From positions 1-55,943 of the forward strand of contig NZ_AYJW01000023.1 in assembly GCF_000497205.1 (NCBI RefSeq): a DNA stretch of 55,943 nt, given 5' to 3'. Position numbers and translations under genes: made by a program. Shown in pieces: positions 17,332 to 26,664 of the stretch (position 1 is the first letter of the stretch; every line of letters begins with the position of its first letter). This DNA comes from Saccharopolyspora rectivirgula DSM 43747. GTDB lineage: Bacteria > Actinomycetota > Actinomycetes > Mycobacteriales > Pseudonocardiaceae. A model generated the notes under the pieces. The model was not told the DNA's origin. It saw only the letters and a program-made list of their open reading frames with translations, and did not search any database.

Positions 17332-17988
17332 ATGTCAGAGACCCACGTGGCGCTGTCGAACATGCGGGTGTCCTACGAAGCCGGGGAGCTTGACGAGACC
17401 TCCCTGGCCGGGACTTGGCACGAGCAGCTGCGGATCTGGTTCGACCAAGCAGTGGAAGCCGGCCTCACCGAACCGAACGCGATGGTGCTCGCCACCGCCG
17501 ACAGCGAAGGCGTGCCCTCCTCGCGCACCGTGCTGTGCAAAGGCTTCGACGAACGCGGACTGGTGTTCTTCACCAACTACACCTCGGCGAAGAGCCACGA
17601 CCTCACCGCCACCCGAGTAGCGGCCGTCACCTTCCCGTGGCTCGGCCTGCAGCGCCAGGTCAACATCCGGGGCTCGGTGGAGAAGGTCTCGCAGCACGAA
17701 ACCGCCGAGTACTGGCAGCTGCGCCCCCGCGGATCCCAGCTCGGGGCCTGGGCCTCCCCGCAATCGCGCGTGGTGGCCAACCGGGAAGCCCTGGAAACGT
17801 CCCTGCAGCGCATCGAACGCCGCTTCGGCGACGCCGAGAAGATCCCGGTCCCGCCGCACTGGGGCGGCTGGCGGTTGCTCCCCGAATCGGTCGAATTCTG
17901 GCAAGGGCGCCCCAGCCGGTTGCACGACCGGCTGCGCTTCCGCCGCACCGAGGACAACGGCTGGATCGTCGAACGGCTCGCCCCCTGA
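17332..17988 (+). CDS. pdxH: Pyridoxamine 5'-phosphate oxidase
   Basis: 218-residue FMN enzyme oxidising pyridoxamine or pyridoxine 5'-phosphate to PLP, the last step of vitamin B6 salvage. Seen: PNAMVLATAD, SSRTVLCKGFDERGLVFFTNY and SAKSHDL (FMN binding). RPRGSQLGAWAS and the C-terminal GGWRLLPESVEFWQG-RLHDR follow, all classic PdxH motifs. The ATG at 17332 has GAGAGGAG about 5 nt upstream; earlier in-frame starts lack it. Transcribed alone, ending at a 20-bp palindrome. PLP is the cofactor of SerC encoded nearby. Confidence 0.94.
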   Translation: MSETHVALSNMRVSYEAGELDETSLAGTWHEQLRIWFDQAVEAGLTEPNAMVLATADSEGVPSSRTVLCKGFDERGLVFFTNYTSAKSHDLTATRVAAVTFPWLGLQRQVNIRGSVEKVSQHETAEYWQLRPRGSQLGAWASPQSRVVANREALETSLQRIERRFGDAEKIPVPPHWGGWRLLPESVEFWQGRPSRLHDRLRFRRTEDNGWIVERLAP

Positions 17989-18021
17989 CACCGCGCGAGC
18001 ACACCCGGCGACGAAGCACGA

Positions 18022-18067
18022 AGGAAGGGAACTTTTCTCCCGTTCTGGGGAGAAAAGTTCCCTTCCT
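18022..18067. repeat. Dispersed palindrome copy B (pdxH terminator)
   Basis: Perfect 19-nt arms (AGGAAGGGAACTTTTCTCC and complement) around 8 nt, 33 nt after pdxH. By position it acts as a transcription terminator, without a U tract. Shares the AAGGGAACTTTTC core with copies A and C. Confidence 0.8.
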
Positions 18068-18123
18068 CAATTTCCGCACCGGGCGCCGGCGCTGCCCGGT
18101 GACGAGACGCTGCTGATATTCGG

Positions 18124-18152
18124 TTGGTGGCGGGATCGAGCCTGGCTAGGCT
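18124..18152 (+). promoter_or_regulatory. Promoter of the MFS gene at 18162
   Basis: TTGGTG (18124-18129) and TAGGCT (18147-18152) with 17-bp spacing place the start at about 18159, only a few nt before the GTG. The mRNA is practically leaderless and no ribosome site is present. Confidence 0.65.
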
Positions 18153-18161
18153 GCACCACTT

Positions 18162-19445
18162 GTGCAGCGCAGTGGTTCCCAGCAGAAATCAGCTGGCAAG
18201 GTCAGGTCCCTGCTCAACAAGGTCGTCATCGACACCCGCCCGCTCCGCTACCCGGCCTACCGGCGGTTGTGGCTGTCCAACGTCGTCGTTGCGCTCGGCG
18301 GCCAGTTCACCGTGGTGGCGGTGCCCAAGCAGCTCTACGACCTGACCGGGTCCTCCAGCTACGTGGGCCTGGCCGGCCTCGCCGGCCTGCTGCCACTGCT
18401 GGTGTTCGGCCTGTGGGGCGGGGCGGTGGCTGACGCGGTGGACCGGCGTCGCCTGATGGTGATCACCACCGCGGGACTCGCCGGCAGCGCCGCTCTGCTG
18501 TGGTTGACCACCGCGACCGGTCTCGCCTCGGTCGGCTCGGTGCTGCTGCTCTACGCGCTGCAGCAAGTCTTCTTCGCGATCAACATGCCGACCCGCAACG
18601 CCGCGATCGCCAGGCTGATCCCCACCGAACTGCTGTCCTCGGCGCAGGCGCTCAACACCACGGTGTTCCAGCTCGGCGCGATCATCGGTCCCCTGCTGGC
18701 GGGCATGCTGCTGCCGTTCATCGGCCTGTCCGCGCTCTACCTGCTGGACGCGCTCGCCCTGGGTGCCGTGCTGTGGGCGGCCTGGCGCCTGCCCCCGCTC
18801 CCGCCCCAGGACGGGGCGCCGACGCGGGCCGGTCTGCGCGCGGTGCTCGACGGCTTCCGGTACCTGTCGGTGCACACCGTGCTGCTGGCCTCCTACCTGG
18901 TGGACATCATCGCGATGGTGTTCGGCCTGCCCCGCGCCCTGTTCCCGGCGATGGCCGAGCAGACCTTCGGGAGCGCCAACGGGAACGGCGCGGCCCTCGG
19001 CTGGCTCTACGCGGCCATCCCGCTGGGCTCGTTCGCCGCGGGCCTGTTCTCCGGGTGGCTGCACCGGTTCGTCCGCCACGGGGTCGGTGTGGTGCTGGCG
19101 GTCATCGCCTGGGGGCTGGCGGTGATCGGCTTCGGCCTGGCGGACTCCCTGTGGCTGGGCGTGCTCTTCCTGGCCCTGGGCGGCGGTGCGGACCTGGTGA
19201 GCATGGTCTACCGCGGCGCCATCCTGCAGGAAGCCGCGACCGACGAGATGCGCGGCCGGCTCCAGGGCGTGTTCACGGTGGTGGTGACCGGCGGCCCCAG
19301 GTTGGCAGACGTGCTGCACGGCCTGGCCGGGGACTGGTTGGGAACGCGGCTCGCAGTCGTCGGCGGCGGTGTCCTGGTCGTGGTGTGCACGCTGCTCGCT
19401 GCGGTGGCGCTGCCCGCCTTCTGGCAATACCGTGCGCCTCGGTGA
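18162..19445 (+). CDS. MFS transporter, EntS-like
   Basis: 427-residue major facilitator of the MFS_3/EntS type with about 12 membrane segments; N-terminal RPLRYPAYRRLWLSN and the loop GGAVADAVDRRRLMVIT are typical of this group. Likely proton-driven efflux of small molecules; substrate unknown. The GTG start at 18162 follows a good -10 by 9 nt and has no ribosome site, consistent with near-leaderless translation. It is the second EntS-like transporter in the window (the first is at 7134), and the two share only family-level similarity. Not in an operon with a regulator. Confidence 0.83.
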   Translation: MQRSGSQQKSAGKVRSLLNKVVIDTRPLRYPAYRRLWLSNVVVALGGQFTVVAVPKQLYDLTGSSSYVGLAGLAGLLPLLVFGLWGGAVADAVDRRRLMVITTAGLAGSAALLWLTTATGLASVGSVLLLYALQQVFFAINMPTRNAAIARLIPTELLSSAQALNTTVFQLGAIIGPLLAGMLLPFIGLSALYLLDALALGAVLWAAWRLPPLPPQDGAPTRAGLRAVLDGFRYLSVHTVLLASYLVDIIAMVFGLPRALFPAMAEQTFGSANGNGAALGWLYAAIPLGSFAAGLFSGWLHRFVRHGVGVVLAVIAWGLAVIGFGLADSLWLGVLFLALGGGADLVSMVYRGAILQEAATDEMRGRLQGVFTVVVTGGPRLADVLHGLAGDWLGTRLAVVGGGVLVVVCTLLAAVALPAFWQYRAPR

Positions 19446-19575
19446 CCAGGCGCTGTCGGCCGGTTGCGCTTCGCTGTTTCGGCGAACGGCCCAGCTGCCT
19501 GATGCACAAGTCTTACCGAATTGCAACCCAGGGTGGGCAGCCAAGGTCAACAGCGACCCTGCACACTTTTCAGCT

Positions 19576-20970
19576 ATGGCCAACGAAACGACCGTGGACG
19601 ACGACGTGGCAGAGCGGGCAGAGGCACCCGGCCTCAAAAGGGTCATGGGGCCGAAGTTGTTGCTGTTCTTCGTGGTCGGAGACATCCTCGGAACCACCAT
19701 CTACTCGCTGACCGGCAAGGTCGCTGGCAAGGTGGGCGGCGCGCTGTGGATTCCATTCCTCGTCGCGTTCGTGGTCGCGTTCCTGACCGCGGTCAGCTAC
19801 CTGGAACTTGTCGGCAAGTACCCCAAGGCCGGTGGTGCCCCGCTGTACGTGCACCGGGCGTTCGGCGTGCACTTCGTGACGTTCCTGATCGCCTTCACCG
19901 TGATGTGCTCGGGCCTGACCTCCGCTGCTTCCGCGGCCCAGGCGTTCAGCGGTGACTACCTGGCCGCCATCGTCGGGGACATCCCGTCGTGGCCGGTGGC
20001 CATCGCGTTCGTGCTGCTGCTGGCCGCGGTGAACCTCCGGGGCGTGGCCGAGTCGGTCAAGATGAACGTGGTGCTCACCTGCATCGAGCTGCTCGGCCTG
20101 GTCATCGTGATCGTGCTCGGGGTGTGGGCGATCTTCGGCGGCAACACCGACCCCGAGCTGGCACCCGACCCGAGCCGGTTGACCGAGTTCAACACCGACA
20201 CCACGCCGCTGCTGGCGGTGACGTCGGCGACCGCGCTGGCCTTCTTCGCCATGGTCGGTTTCGAGGACTCGGTGAACATGGCCGAGGAGACCAAGAACCC
20301 GGCGAAGAACTTCCCGCGCGCGTTGCTGCTGGGGCTGACCATCACCGCGACGATCTACCTGGTGATCGCGCTGATCACCTCGACCCTGGTGCCGACCGGC
20401 AAGCTGGCCGAGTCGGACGGGCCGCTGCTGCTGGTCGTGCAGGCGGCCGCGCCGTGGTTCCCGCCGGTCCTGTTCTCGGCCATCGCGCTGTTCGCGGTCA
20501 CCAACACCGCGCTGATCAACATGCTGATGGCCAGCCGACTGGTCTACGGCATGGGCCAGGAGAAGATCATCCCGGGCCTGTTCGCCAAGGTGCACCCGAA
20601 GCGGCAGACCCCGTGGGTGTCGGTGCTGTTCACCGCCGCCATCGGCGTGGTCCTGGTCGCCACCCTCGACATCTCCGCCCTGGGCAGCACCACGTCGCTG
20701 CTGCTGTTGCTGGTGTTCGCGGTCGTCAACATCTCGGTGCTGGCGCTGCGTCGGGAGAAGGTCGAGCACGAGCACTTCAAGGCCCCCACCTGGGTTCCCG
20801 TGCTCGGCGCGCTCAGCTGCCTCTTCTTCGCCAGCCCGCTGTCCGGGCGCCCGCTGGAGGAGTACCTCATCGCCGCCGTGCTGCTGGGCATCGGCGTGCT
20901 GTTCTGGGTGATCAACCGGGTGTTCCTGGGCGGTCGTCAGGAGTTCGACGTCGAGAAGCTGACCAAGTGA
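19576..20970 (+). CDS. APC family amino acid permease
   Basis: 464-residue membrane transporter of the amino acid-polyamine-organocation superfamily with about 12 segments. Seen: LLLFFVVGDILGTTIYSLTGKVAGKVGG at segment 1 with the unwound Gly-rich helix (GDILGTTIY), FFAMVGFEDSVNMAEETKNP at segment 6 and its loop, and YGMGQEKIIPG. The ATG at 19576 is the first plausible start; the long open frame upstream overlaps the preceding gene and is not coding. No clear ribosome site. Ends in a strong terminator. Substrate not predictable. Confidence 0.87.
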   Translation: MANETTVDDDVAERAEAPGLKRVMGPKLLLFFVVGDILGTTIYSLTGKVAGKVGGALWIPFLVAFVVAFLTAVSYLELVGKYPKAGGAPLYVHRAFGVHFVTFLIAFTVMCSGLTSAASAAQAFSGDYLAAIVGDIPSWPVAIAFVLLLAAVNLRGVAESVKMNVVLTCIELLGLVIVIVLGVWAIFGGNTDPELAPDPSRLTEFNTDTTPLLAVTSATALAFFAMVGFEDSVNMAEETKNPAKNFPRALLLGLTITATIYLVIALITSTLVPTGKLAESDGPLLLVVQAAAPWFPPVLFSAIALFAVTNTALINMLMASRLVYGMGQEKIIPGLFAKVHPKRQTPWVSVLFTAAIGVVLVATLDISALGSTTSLLLLLVFAVVNISVLALRREKVEHEHFKAPTWVPVLGALSCLFFASPLSGRPLEEYLIAAVLLGIGVLFWVINRVFLGGRQEFDVEKLTK

Positions 20971-20977
20971 AGCGGCT

Positions 20978-21016
20978 GATCCCCACCCGCTGTTGAGCGC
21001 GTGGCGGGTGGGGATC
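20978..21016 (+). terminator. Terminator of the APC permease gene
   Basis: Perfect 13-bp stem (GATCCCCACCCGC with complement) around 13 nt, 7 nt after the stop codon. Its right arm ends 7 bp before the -10 box of the next gene. Confidence 0.85.
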
Positions 21017-21022
21017 GCGCCC

Positions 21023-21034
21023 TACAGTTGTCAC
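21023..21034 (+). promoter_or_regulatory. -10 box and leaderless start of the epimerase gene
   Basis: TACAGT (21023-21028) precedes the GTG by 6 nt, so the transcript should begin at the start codon. No ribosome site and no canonical -35; the -35 position falls inside the upstream terminator. Confidence 0.55.
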
Positions 21035-21961
21035 GTGACTGACCGAATTCCTGCCACTGGCCGCCAATTCGAGATCTCCCGGGGTGCTGCCCGGGCTGTC
21101 ATCACCGAGGTCGGTGCGGCGCTCCGGCTCTTCGAAGTGGACGGCGTGCCGTACACCGAGACGTTCGACCCGGACCAGGAGGCTCCCGCGGCGGCGGGGG
21201 CGGTGCTGGTTCCTTGGCCCAACCGGGTGGCTGATGGGAAGTGGGAGCTGGCGGGGCAGCCGCAGCAGCTCGCGCTGACCGAACCCGCCCGCAACAACGC
21301 GATCCACGGCCTGCTCCGCCACACCGCGTGGGAGGTCGTCGAGCACGACCAGGACCGGATCGTGCTGCGGTCGTTCATCCCCGCTCAACCGGGCTGGCCG
21401 GTCCCGCTGCTGGCCTCGGTGGCCTATGCGGTGGACGAGTCGGGGCTGTCGGTGACGCACGAGGTCACCAACACCGGTGCCCAGGCCACCCCGTTCGGGG
21501 TGGGGGTGCACCCGTACCCGCGGGCGGGCAACGCCGAAACCGACGAGTGCACGCTGCAGCTGGCGGCGTCCAGCGTTCTCCCGGTGGACCCGGAGCGGCT
21601 GCTCCCGACCGGCCCGGCGCGGCCGCTGGCCGGGGAGGAGACCGAGCTGCGCAGCGGGCGGAAACTGGCCGGGCTGCGGTTGGACACGTGCTTCGGCGGT
21701 GCCGAGCCGGCCGCTGACGATCCCCAGGGGCTGGTGCGGCACCACTTGACCGGCCCGTCCGGGCACGGCGTGCAGGTGTGGGCCGACCCGGTGTTCAAGT
21801 GGGTGCAGGTGTACACGGCGGCGGACTTCCCGGGCCGGGGTCGGGCGGTGGCCGTGGAACCGATGACGTGCCCGCCGGACGCGTTGAACTCCGGCACTGA
21901 TCTGCTGGTGCTGCAGCCCGGGGAGACGTGGAGCGGCAGCTGGGGGCTCGCCCCGTTCTGA
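21035..21961 (+). CDS. Aldose 1-epimerase family protein
   Basis: 308-residue galactose mutarotase-like beta-sandwich enzyme interconverting alpha and beta anomers of sugars. Seen: VLVPWPNRVADGKW (substrate Arg), NNAIHGLLRHTAW with the conserved His, FGVGVHPYPR with the second catalytic His region, and AVEPMTCPPDALNSG with the catalytic Glu. The leaderless GTG at 21035 is preferred over an in-frame ATG 42 nt upstream that would sit inside the terminator. Belongs to the bacterial GalM/YeaD-like group. Stand-alone gene converging with the acyl-CoA dehydrogenase gene. Confidence 0.85.
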   Translation: MTDRIPATGRQFEISRGAARAVITEVGAALRLFEVDGVPYTETFDPDQEAPAAAGAVLVPWPNRVADGKWELAGQPQQLALTEPARNNAIHGLLRHTAWEVVEHDQDRIVLRSFIPAQPGWPVPLLASVAYAVDESGLSVTHEVTNTGAQATPFGVGVHPYPRAGNAETDECTLQLAASSVLPVDPERLLPTGPARPLAGEETELRSGRKLAGLRLDTCFGGAEPAADDPQGLVRHHLTGPSGHGVQVWADPVFKWVQVYTAADFPGRGRAVAVEPMTCPPDALNSGTDLLVLQPGETWSGSWGLAPF

Positions 21962-21964
21962 TGG

Positions 21965-22010
21965 AGCAAGGGAACTTTTCCGCCGCTCGTGGTGGAAAAG
22001 TTCCCTTGCT
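21965..22010. repeat. Dispersed palindrome copy C (bidirectional terminator)
   Basis: 20-nt arms (left AGCAAGGGAACTTTTCCGCC), one mismatch, around 6 nt. It fills the gap between two convergent genes, 3 nt after one stop and 11 nt before the other, so it can terminate both. Confidence 0.82.
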
Positions 22011-22021
22011 GGATGCGCGTC

Positions 22022-23167
22022 TCAGCGGCGGGTGAGGTGGCGGCCGATGATCATGCGCTGGATCTGGTTGGTTCCTTCGAAGATCTGCAGCACTTTGGCT
22101 TCGCGCATGTAGCGCTCGACGGGGAAGTCGCGGGTGTAGCCGGCGCCGCCGAGCACCTGCACCGCGTCGGTGGTCACCTTCATCGCCGCGTCGGTGGCGA
22201 CGAGTTTGGCGATGGACGCTTGCTGGCCGTACGGCTTCCCGGCGTCGCGCCGGCGCGCGGCGTCCAGGTAGGTGGCTCGGGCGGTCTGCACGGCCGCGGC
22301 CATGTCGGCGAGCATGAACTGCAGGCCTTGGAAGTCGATGATGTTCCGGCCGAACTGCTTGCGCTGGTTGGCGTACTCGACCGCCGCGTCGAGGGCGGCT
22401 TGGGCGAGCCCGGTGGCGCAGGCGGCGATGCCGAGCCGGCCGGAGTCGAGCGCGGACAGGGCGATCTTGAGGCCTTCGCCTTCTTCGCCGATGCGGCGGT
22501 CGACGGGGACGCGGGCGTTCTCCAGGAGCAGTTGGGTGGTGGGGGACCCGGTGAGCCCCATCTTCCGCTCCGGTGGCGCGGCCGACAGCCCGGGGGTGTT
22601 CGAGTCGAGCAGCAGGCAGCTGATGCCGCGGCCACCGTCGTCGGAGGTGCGCACCATCGTGGTGTAGAAGTCGGCGACCCCGCCGTGGGTGGTCCAGGCC
22701 TTGGTGCCGTTGACGACGTACTCGTCTCCGCTGCGTTCGGCGCGGGTGCGCAGGGCGGCGGCGTCGGATCCGGCGTGGGGTTCCGACAGCGAGTAGGCGC
22801 CGAGCAGTTGGCCGCCGAGCATGTCCGGCAGCCACTGCTGCCGCTGCTGCTCGGTGCCGAAGTGGGCGAGCGGGTAGCAGGACATGGTGTGCACCGACAG
22901 CCCGACGCCGACGGTCATCCAGGCGCTGCTGAGTTCTTCGAGCACCTGCAGGTACACCTCGTAGGGCTGGTCGCCCCCGCCGTACTCCTCGGGGTAGGGG
23001 AGGCCGAGGAATCCGGATTCGCCGAGCAGTCGGAAGACGTCGCGGGGGAACTTCTCCGCTGCTTCGTCCTCGGCGACCCGGGGAGCGAGTTCGTCGCGGG
23101 CGATTTCCCTGGTGAGCTGCAGCAAGTCGGTTGCTTCGGAGGTGGGTAGCAGGCGTTCGACCGGCAT
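22022..23167 (-). CDS. Acyl-CoA dehydrogenase
   Basis: 381-residue FAD enzyme introducing the alpha-beta double bond into acyl-CoA. Seen: N-terminal helical domain, AYSLSEPHAGSD (FAD/substrate strand), KAWTTHGG, YANQRKQFGRNI, QVLGGAGYTRDFPVERYMR, and the C-terminal IFEGTNQIQ, whose Glu is the catalytic base in short/medium-chain types. Only one start fits the length (ATG at 23167; GGGAG is rather far, about 10 nt). Divergent from a TetR-type gene, whose product probably represses it in the absence of an acyl-CoA or organic-acid ligand. Chain-length preference unknown. Confidence 0.9.
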   Translation of the reverse strand: MPVERLLPTSEATDLLQLTREIARDELAPRVAEDEAAEKFPRDVFRLLGESGFLGLPYPEEYGGGDQPYEVYLQVLEELSSAWMTVGVGLSVHTMSCYPLAHFGTEQQRQQWLPDMLGGQLLGAYSLSEPHAGSDAAALRTRAERSGDEYVVNGTKAWTTHGGVADFYTTMVRTSDDGGRGISCLLLDSNTPGLSAAPPERKMGLTGSPTTQLLLENARVPVDRRIGEEGEGLKIALSALDSGRLGIAACATGLAQAALDAAVEYANQRKQFGRNIIDFQGLQFMLADMAAAVQTARATYLDAARRRDAGKPYGQQASIAKLVATDAAMKVTTDAVQVLGGAGYTRDFPVERYMREAKVLQIFEGTNQIQRMIIGRHLTRR

Positions 23168-23202
23168 GGTTGATGCGCTCCCTGGTGGTGTGACCCGAGG
23201 TC

Positions 23203-23244
23203 TTGAGTACCAACACCAGTACTTTAGGTCGTATTTGAGTACTG
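23203..23244. promoter_or_regulatory. Candidate TetR operator in the divergent region
   Basis: Direct repeat TTGAGTAC at 23203-23210 and 23235-23242 (32 bp, about three helical turns) and an inverted repeat CAGTACT (23217-23223)/AGTACTG (23238-23244). Located between the acyl-CoA dehydrogenase start (23167) and the TetR start, so it can control both. Confidence 0.55.
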
Positions 23245-23305
23245 CAACAGTCTTGGAAGTGGAACCCCCCGCGGGTTCGGGGAGCGATGTGGCAGGCTTC
23301 CACCG

Positions 23306-23923
23306 ATGAGCAGCTCCGGAGGCAGAGTGACCCGGCGGTCGGTGCAGCAGCGGCGGGCTGAACTGCTGGACCGCCTGCGCGACCTTTTCCTCGCTGAAGG
23401 GTTCTCCCACTTCACCCTGGACGAGCTGGCGGCTCGGCTGCACTGCTCGAAGTCGACGCTGTACACCTTGGCCAGCAGCAAGGAGCAGCTGGCGGTGCGG
23501 GTGGTGGCGCACTACTTCAAGGAGGCCACCAGCGACATCGAGGCGGCGGTGGCCGAGGTGGAGGACGTGCGGGAGAAGGTGCGGGTGTACCTGTCCGCGG
23601 CCGCGGCCGCTCTGCGCCCGGCTTCTCGCCAGTTCATCAACGACATCGCCGCCAATTTCGCCACCCGGGCCATCTACGAGACCAATGCGCACGCGGCCGC
23701 GGACCGGATCCGCGGCCTCATCGGTGAAGGGGTGCGCCAGGGGGTCTTCCGCGAGGTGCACGCCGCGCTGGTGGCGGAGATGGTCGGCGGCACCATAGTC
23801 AGCATCCAGCGCGGGGAGATCGCCGAGCGGACCGGCCTGTCGGATGCTGAAGCTTTTTCGGCGCTGTCCCAGTTCCTGCTGGGAGGCCTGACCGTGGACG
23901 CTGGACGAACGGAGGAGAAGTGA
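23306..23923 (+). CDS. TetR family regulator
   Basis: 205-residue repressor: N-terminal helix-turn-helix with FTLDELAARLHCSKSTLYTLASSKEQL, followed by an all-helical ligand and dimer domain. The ATG at 23306 has no close ribosome site; a GTG at 23327 has GGAGG 4 nt upstream and would shorten the protein by 7 residues without touching the domain. Divergent from acyl-CoA dehydrogenase with repeats in between. The PfkB kinase gene overlaps its stop codon by 4 nt, so regulator and kinase are co-translated. Confidence 0.87.
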   Translation: MSSSGGRVTRRSVQQRRAELLDRLRDLFLAEGFSHFTLDELAARLHCSKSTLYTLASSKEQLAVRVVAHYFKEATSDIEAAVAEVEDVREKVRVYLSAAAAALRPASRQFINDIAANFATRAIYETNAHAAADRIRGLIGEGVRQGVFREVHAALVAEMVGGTIVSIQRGEIAERTGLSDAEAFSALSQFLLGGLTVDAGRTEEK

Positions 23924-24852
23924 TCGTCGTCGGCGGCGAGGCGCTCGTTGATCTCGTTCCCGCACCGGGCACTGTGGACGAGGAGATCAGTCCGCTGTAC
24001 CCGAGGCTGGGCGGCGGGCCGTACAACGTGGCGATTGCCTTGGGAAGGCTCGGAATTCCAGTAGCTTTCTACGCTCGTCTGTCCACGGACGATTTCGGGG
24101 ACAAGCTGCTCCAGCGCCTCCTCGACTCCAATGTGGATACCAGTTTGGTGGAGCGGGGGGAGCAGCCGACGACGCTGGCGGTGGTCGCGCTCCAGGAGGA
24201 CGGCTCGGCCCGCTACAGCTTCCACGTGGAGGGCAGCGCTGCCCGGTTCGTCAGCGAGCGCGAGCTGCCGGAGGGGACCAGCGCTGTGTCGCTGGGCACG
24301 CTCGGCATGGTGCTCGAGCCCGGTGCCACGGTCTACGAGAAGGTGCTGTTCGAACAGGCCTCCCGGGGCAAGTTCGTCGCGCTGGACCCGAACGTCCGGC
24401 CGGACCTGATCGAGGACCCGGCGGCGTACCGCGAGCGGTTCCGCTCCTGGCTGCCCTCGGTGGACCTGCTGAAGCTCTCCGTCGAGGACGCCGAGTGGCT
24501 CGCCGCGGGCGGTGACGTGCTCCGGGCGGTCCGCGAGTGGCAGCGCAGCGGTCCCGCGGCGGTGGTGCTCACCCGCGGCTCGGAGGGGTTGGCGGTGCTC
24601 GCCGGGGATGCGGACGCGGTGGAAGTCCCGACGGTGCGGGTCGACGTCGCCGACACCATCGGAGCTGGTGACACCGTGCAAGCGGCGCTGCTGGCCTGGC
24701 TGCACCGCAACGGCGCGCTCTCGCCGGACGCGGTGCGCGGGTTGAGCGGCGAGCAGTGGGCCAGCGCGTTGCGGTTCGCCGCTTCGGCGGCCGCGGTGAC
24801 CGTGTCCCGGCCGGGTGCGGAGCCGCCGTGGGCGGGCGAGCTGGACTGGTGA
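23920..24852 (+). CDS. PfkB family carbohydrate kinase (fructokinase-like)
   Basis: 310-residue ribokinase-fold sugar kinase phosphorylating a sugar with ATP. Seen: N-terminal VVGGEALVDLVP, GGGPYNVAIALGRLG (substrate loop), DPNVRPDLI, and the signature DTIGAGDTVQAA whose Asp is the catalytic base. GTG start with GGAGG upstream, in a GTGA overlap with the tetR stop. Most similar in style to fructokinases, but the sugar is not certain. Coupling to a TetR gene that also faces an acyl-CoA dehydrogenase is unusual and gives no clear pathway. Confidence 0.85.
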   Translation: MIVVGGEALVDLVPAPGTVDEEISPLYPRLGGGPYNVAIALGRLGIPVAFYARLSTDDFGDKLLQRLLDSNVDTSLVERGEQPTTLAVVALQEDGSARYSFHVEGSAARFVSERELPEGTSAVSLGTLGMVLEPGATVYEKVLFEQASRGKFVALDPNVRPDLIEDPAAYRERFRSWLPSVDLLKLSVEDAEWLAAGGDVLRAVREWQRSGPAAVVLTRGSEGLAVLAGDADAVEVPTVRVDVADTIGAGDTVQAALLAWLHRNGALSPDAVRGLSGEQWASALRFAASAAAVTVSRPGAEPPWAGELDW

Positions 24853-25287
24853 GCGCCCGGCGGAGGAGCACTGCTGTCCCGGAAAAGTGTCAAATGGGAC
24901 GAAAGCGGAAGGAGTTGCTCGTTGCGGTGGGCGAAAACACCCTGTGAGTTTCACCGCCCGCGCGCCACGGCAGCGCCAATTTGGTTTACTCCATATGGGT
25001 GAGTCAGGTGGGCGAACGGCCGGTACTTCCAGTTGCGCGGCGTCCGCGAGGGGCCTCCAAGTGTGATGTGATCGTGGTCCCACCTGGCCAAAAGCCGTAA
25101 CACGGTAGCTGCGCGAGAGGCCCTTCGCGGACTAGCGTGACACTGACAGGACCCCAACGGGGTGGTGCTGCGAATCGGGTCGGACATCCCCGACCGGTGC
25201 ACGATCGATACATGCGAACCAGCCGTCCGGCTCGGCCGCTAGGTCGTCGGTGACAGTGCCACCTCGACGAGCGCGAGAGGTTCCCGA
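24853..25287. other. 435-bp region upstream of gltA
   Basis: No gene seen. Contains the gltA promoter region, a possible -10 (TAGCGT, 25133-25138) and a large inverted repeat (25044-25130). The first part also has the AT-rich TTTGGTTTACTCCATATGG, which may be another promoter. Confidence 0.45.
25044..25130 (+). promoter_or_regulatory. Large inverted repeat upstream of gltA
   Basis: 14-nt arms CCGCGAGGGGCCTC (25044-25057) and GAGGCCCTTCGCGG (25117-25130), one mismatch, 59 nt apart. It could be a pair of operator sites or, if transcription starts upstream, a long stem in the leader. Confidence 0.4.
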
Positions 25288-26592
<1,305 letters not shown>

Positions 26593-26612
26593 ATCGATCG
26601 CTGAATCCTTCG

Positions 26613-26655
26613 CAGCCGTGCCAGGGGGTTGGATCCCCTGGCACGGCTGTTCGTT
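26613..26655 (+). terminator. gltA terminator
   Basis: Perfect 15-bp stem (CAGCCGTGCCAGGGG with complement) around 7 nt, followed by TTCGTTTT. It also lies at the 3' end of the convergent glpD and probably serves both. Confidence 0.88.
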
Positions 26656-26664
26656 TTCGCGCGG

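Noticed and set aside
22022-23965. Acyl-CoA dehydrogenase as a 647-residue fusion
   Set aside because: The extra 266 residues are antisense to the TetR gene; the enzyme is complete from the ATG at 23167.
25060-25082. CRP-like site (TGTGATGTGATCGTGG) upstream of gltA
   Set aside because: Left half TGTGA fits but the right half does not match TCACA, so I do not call it.
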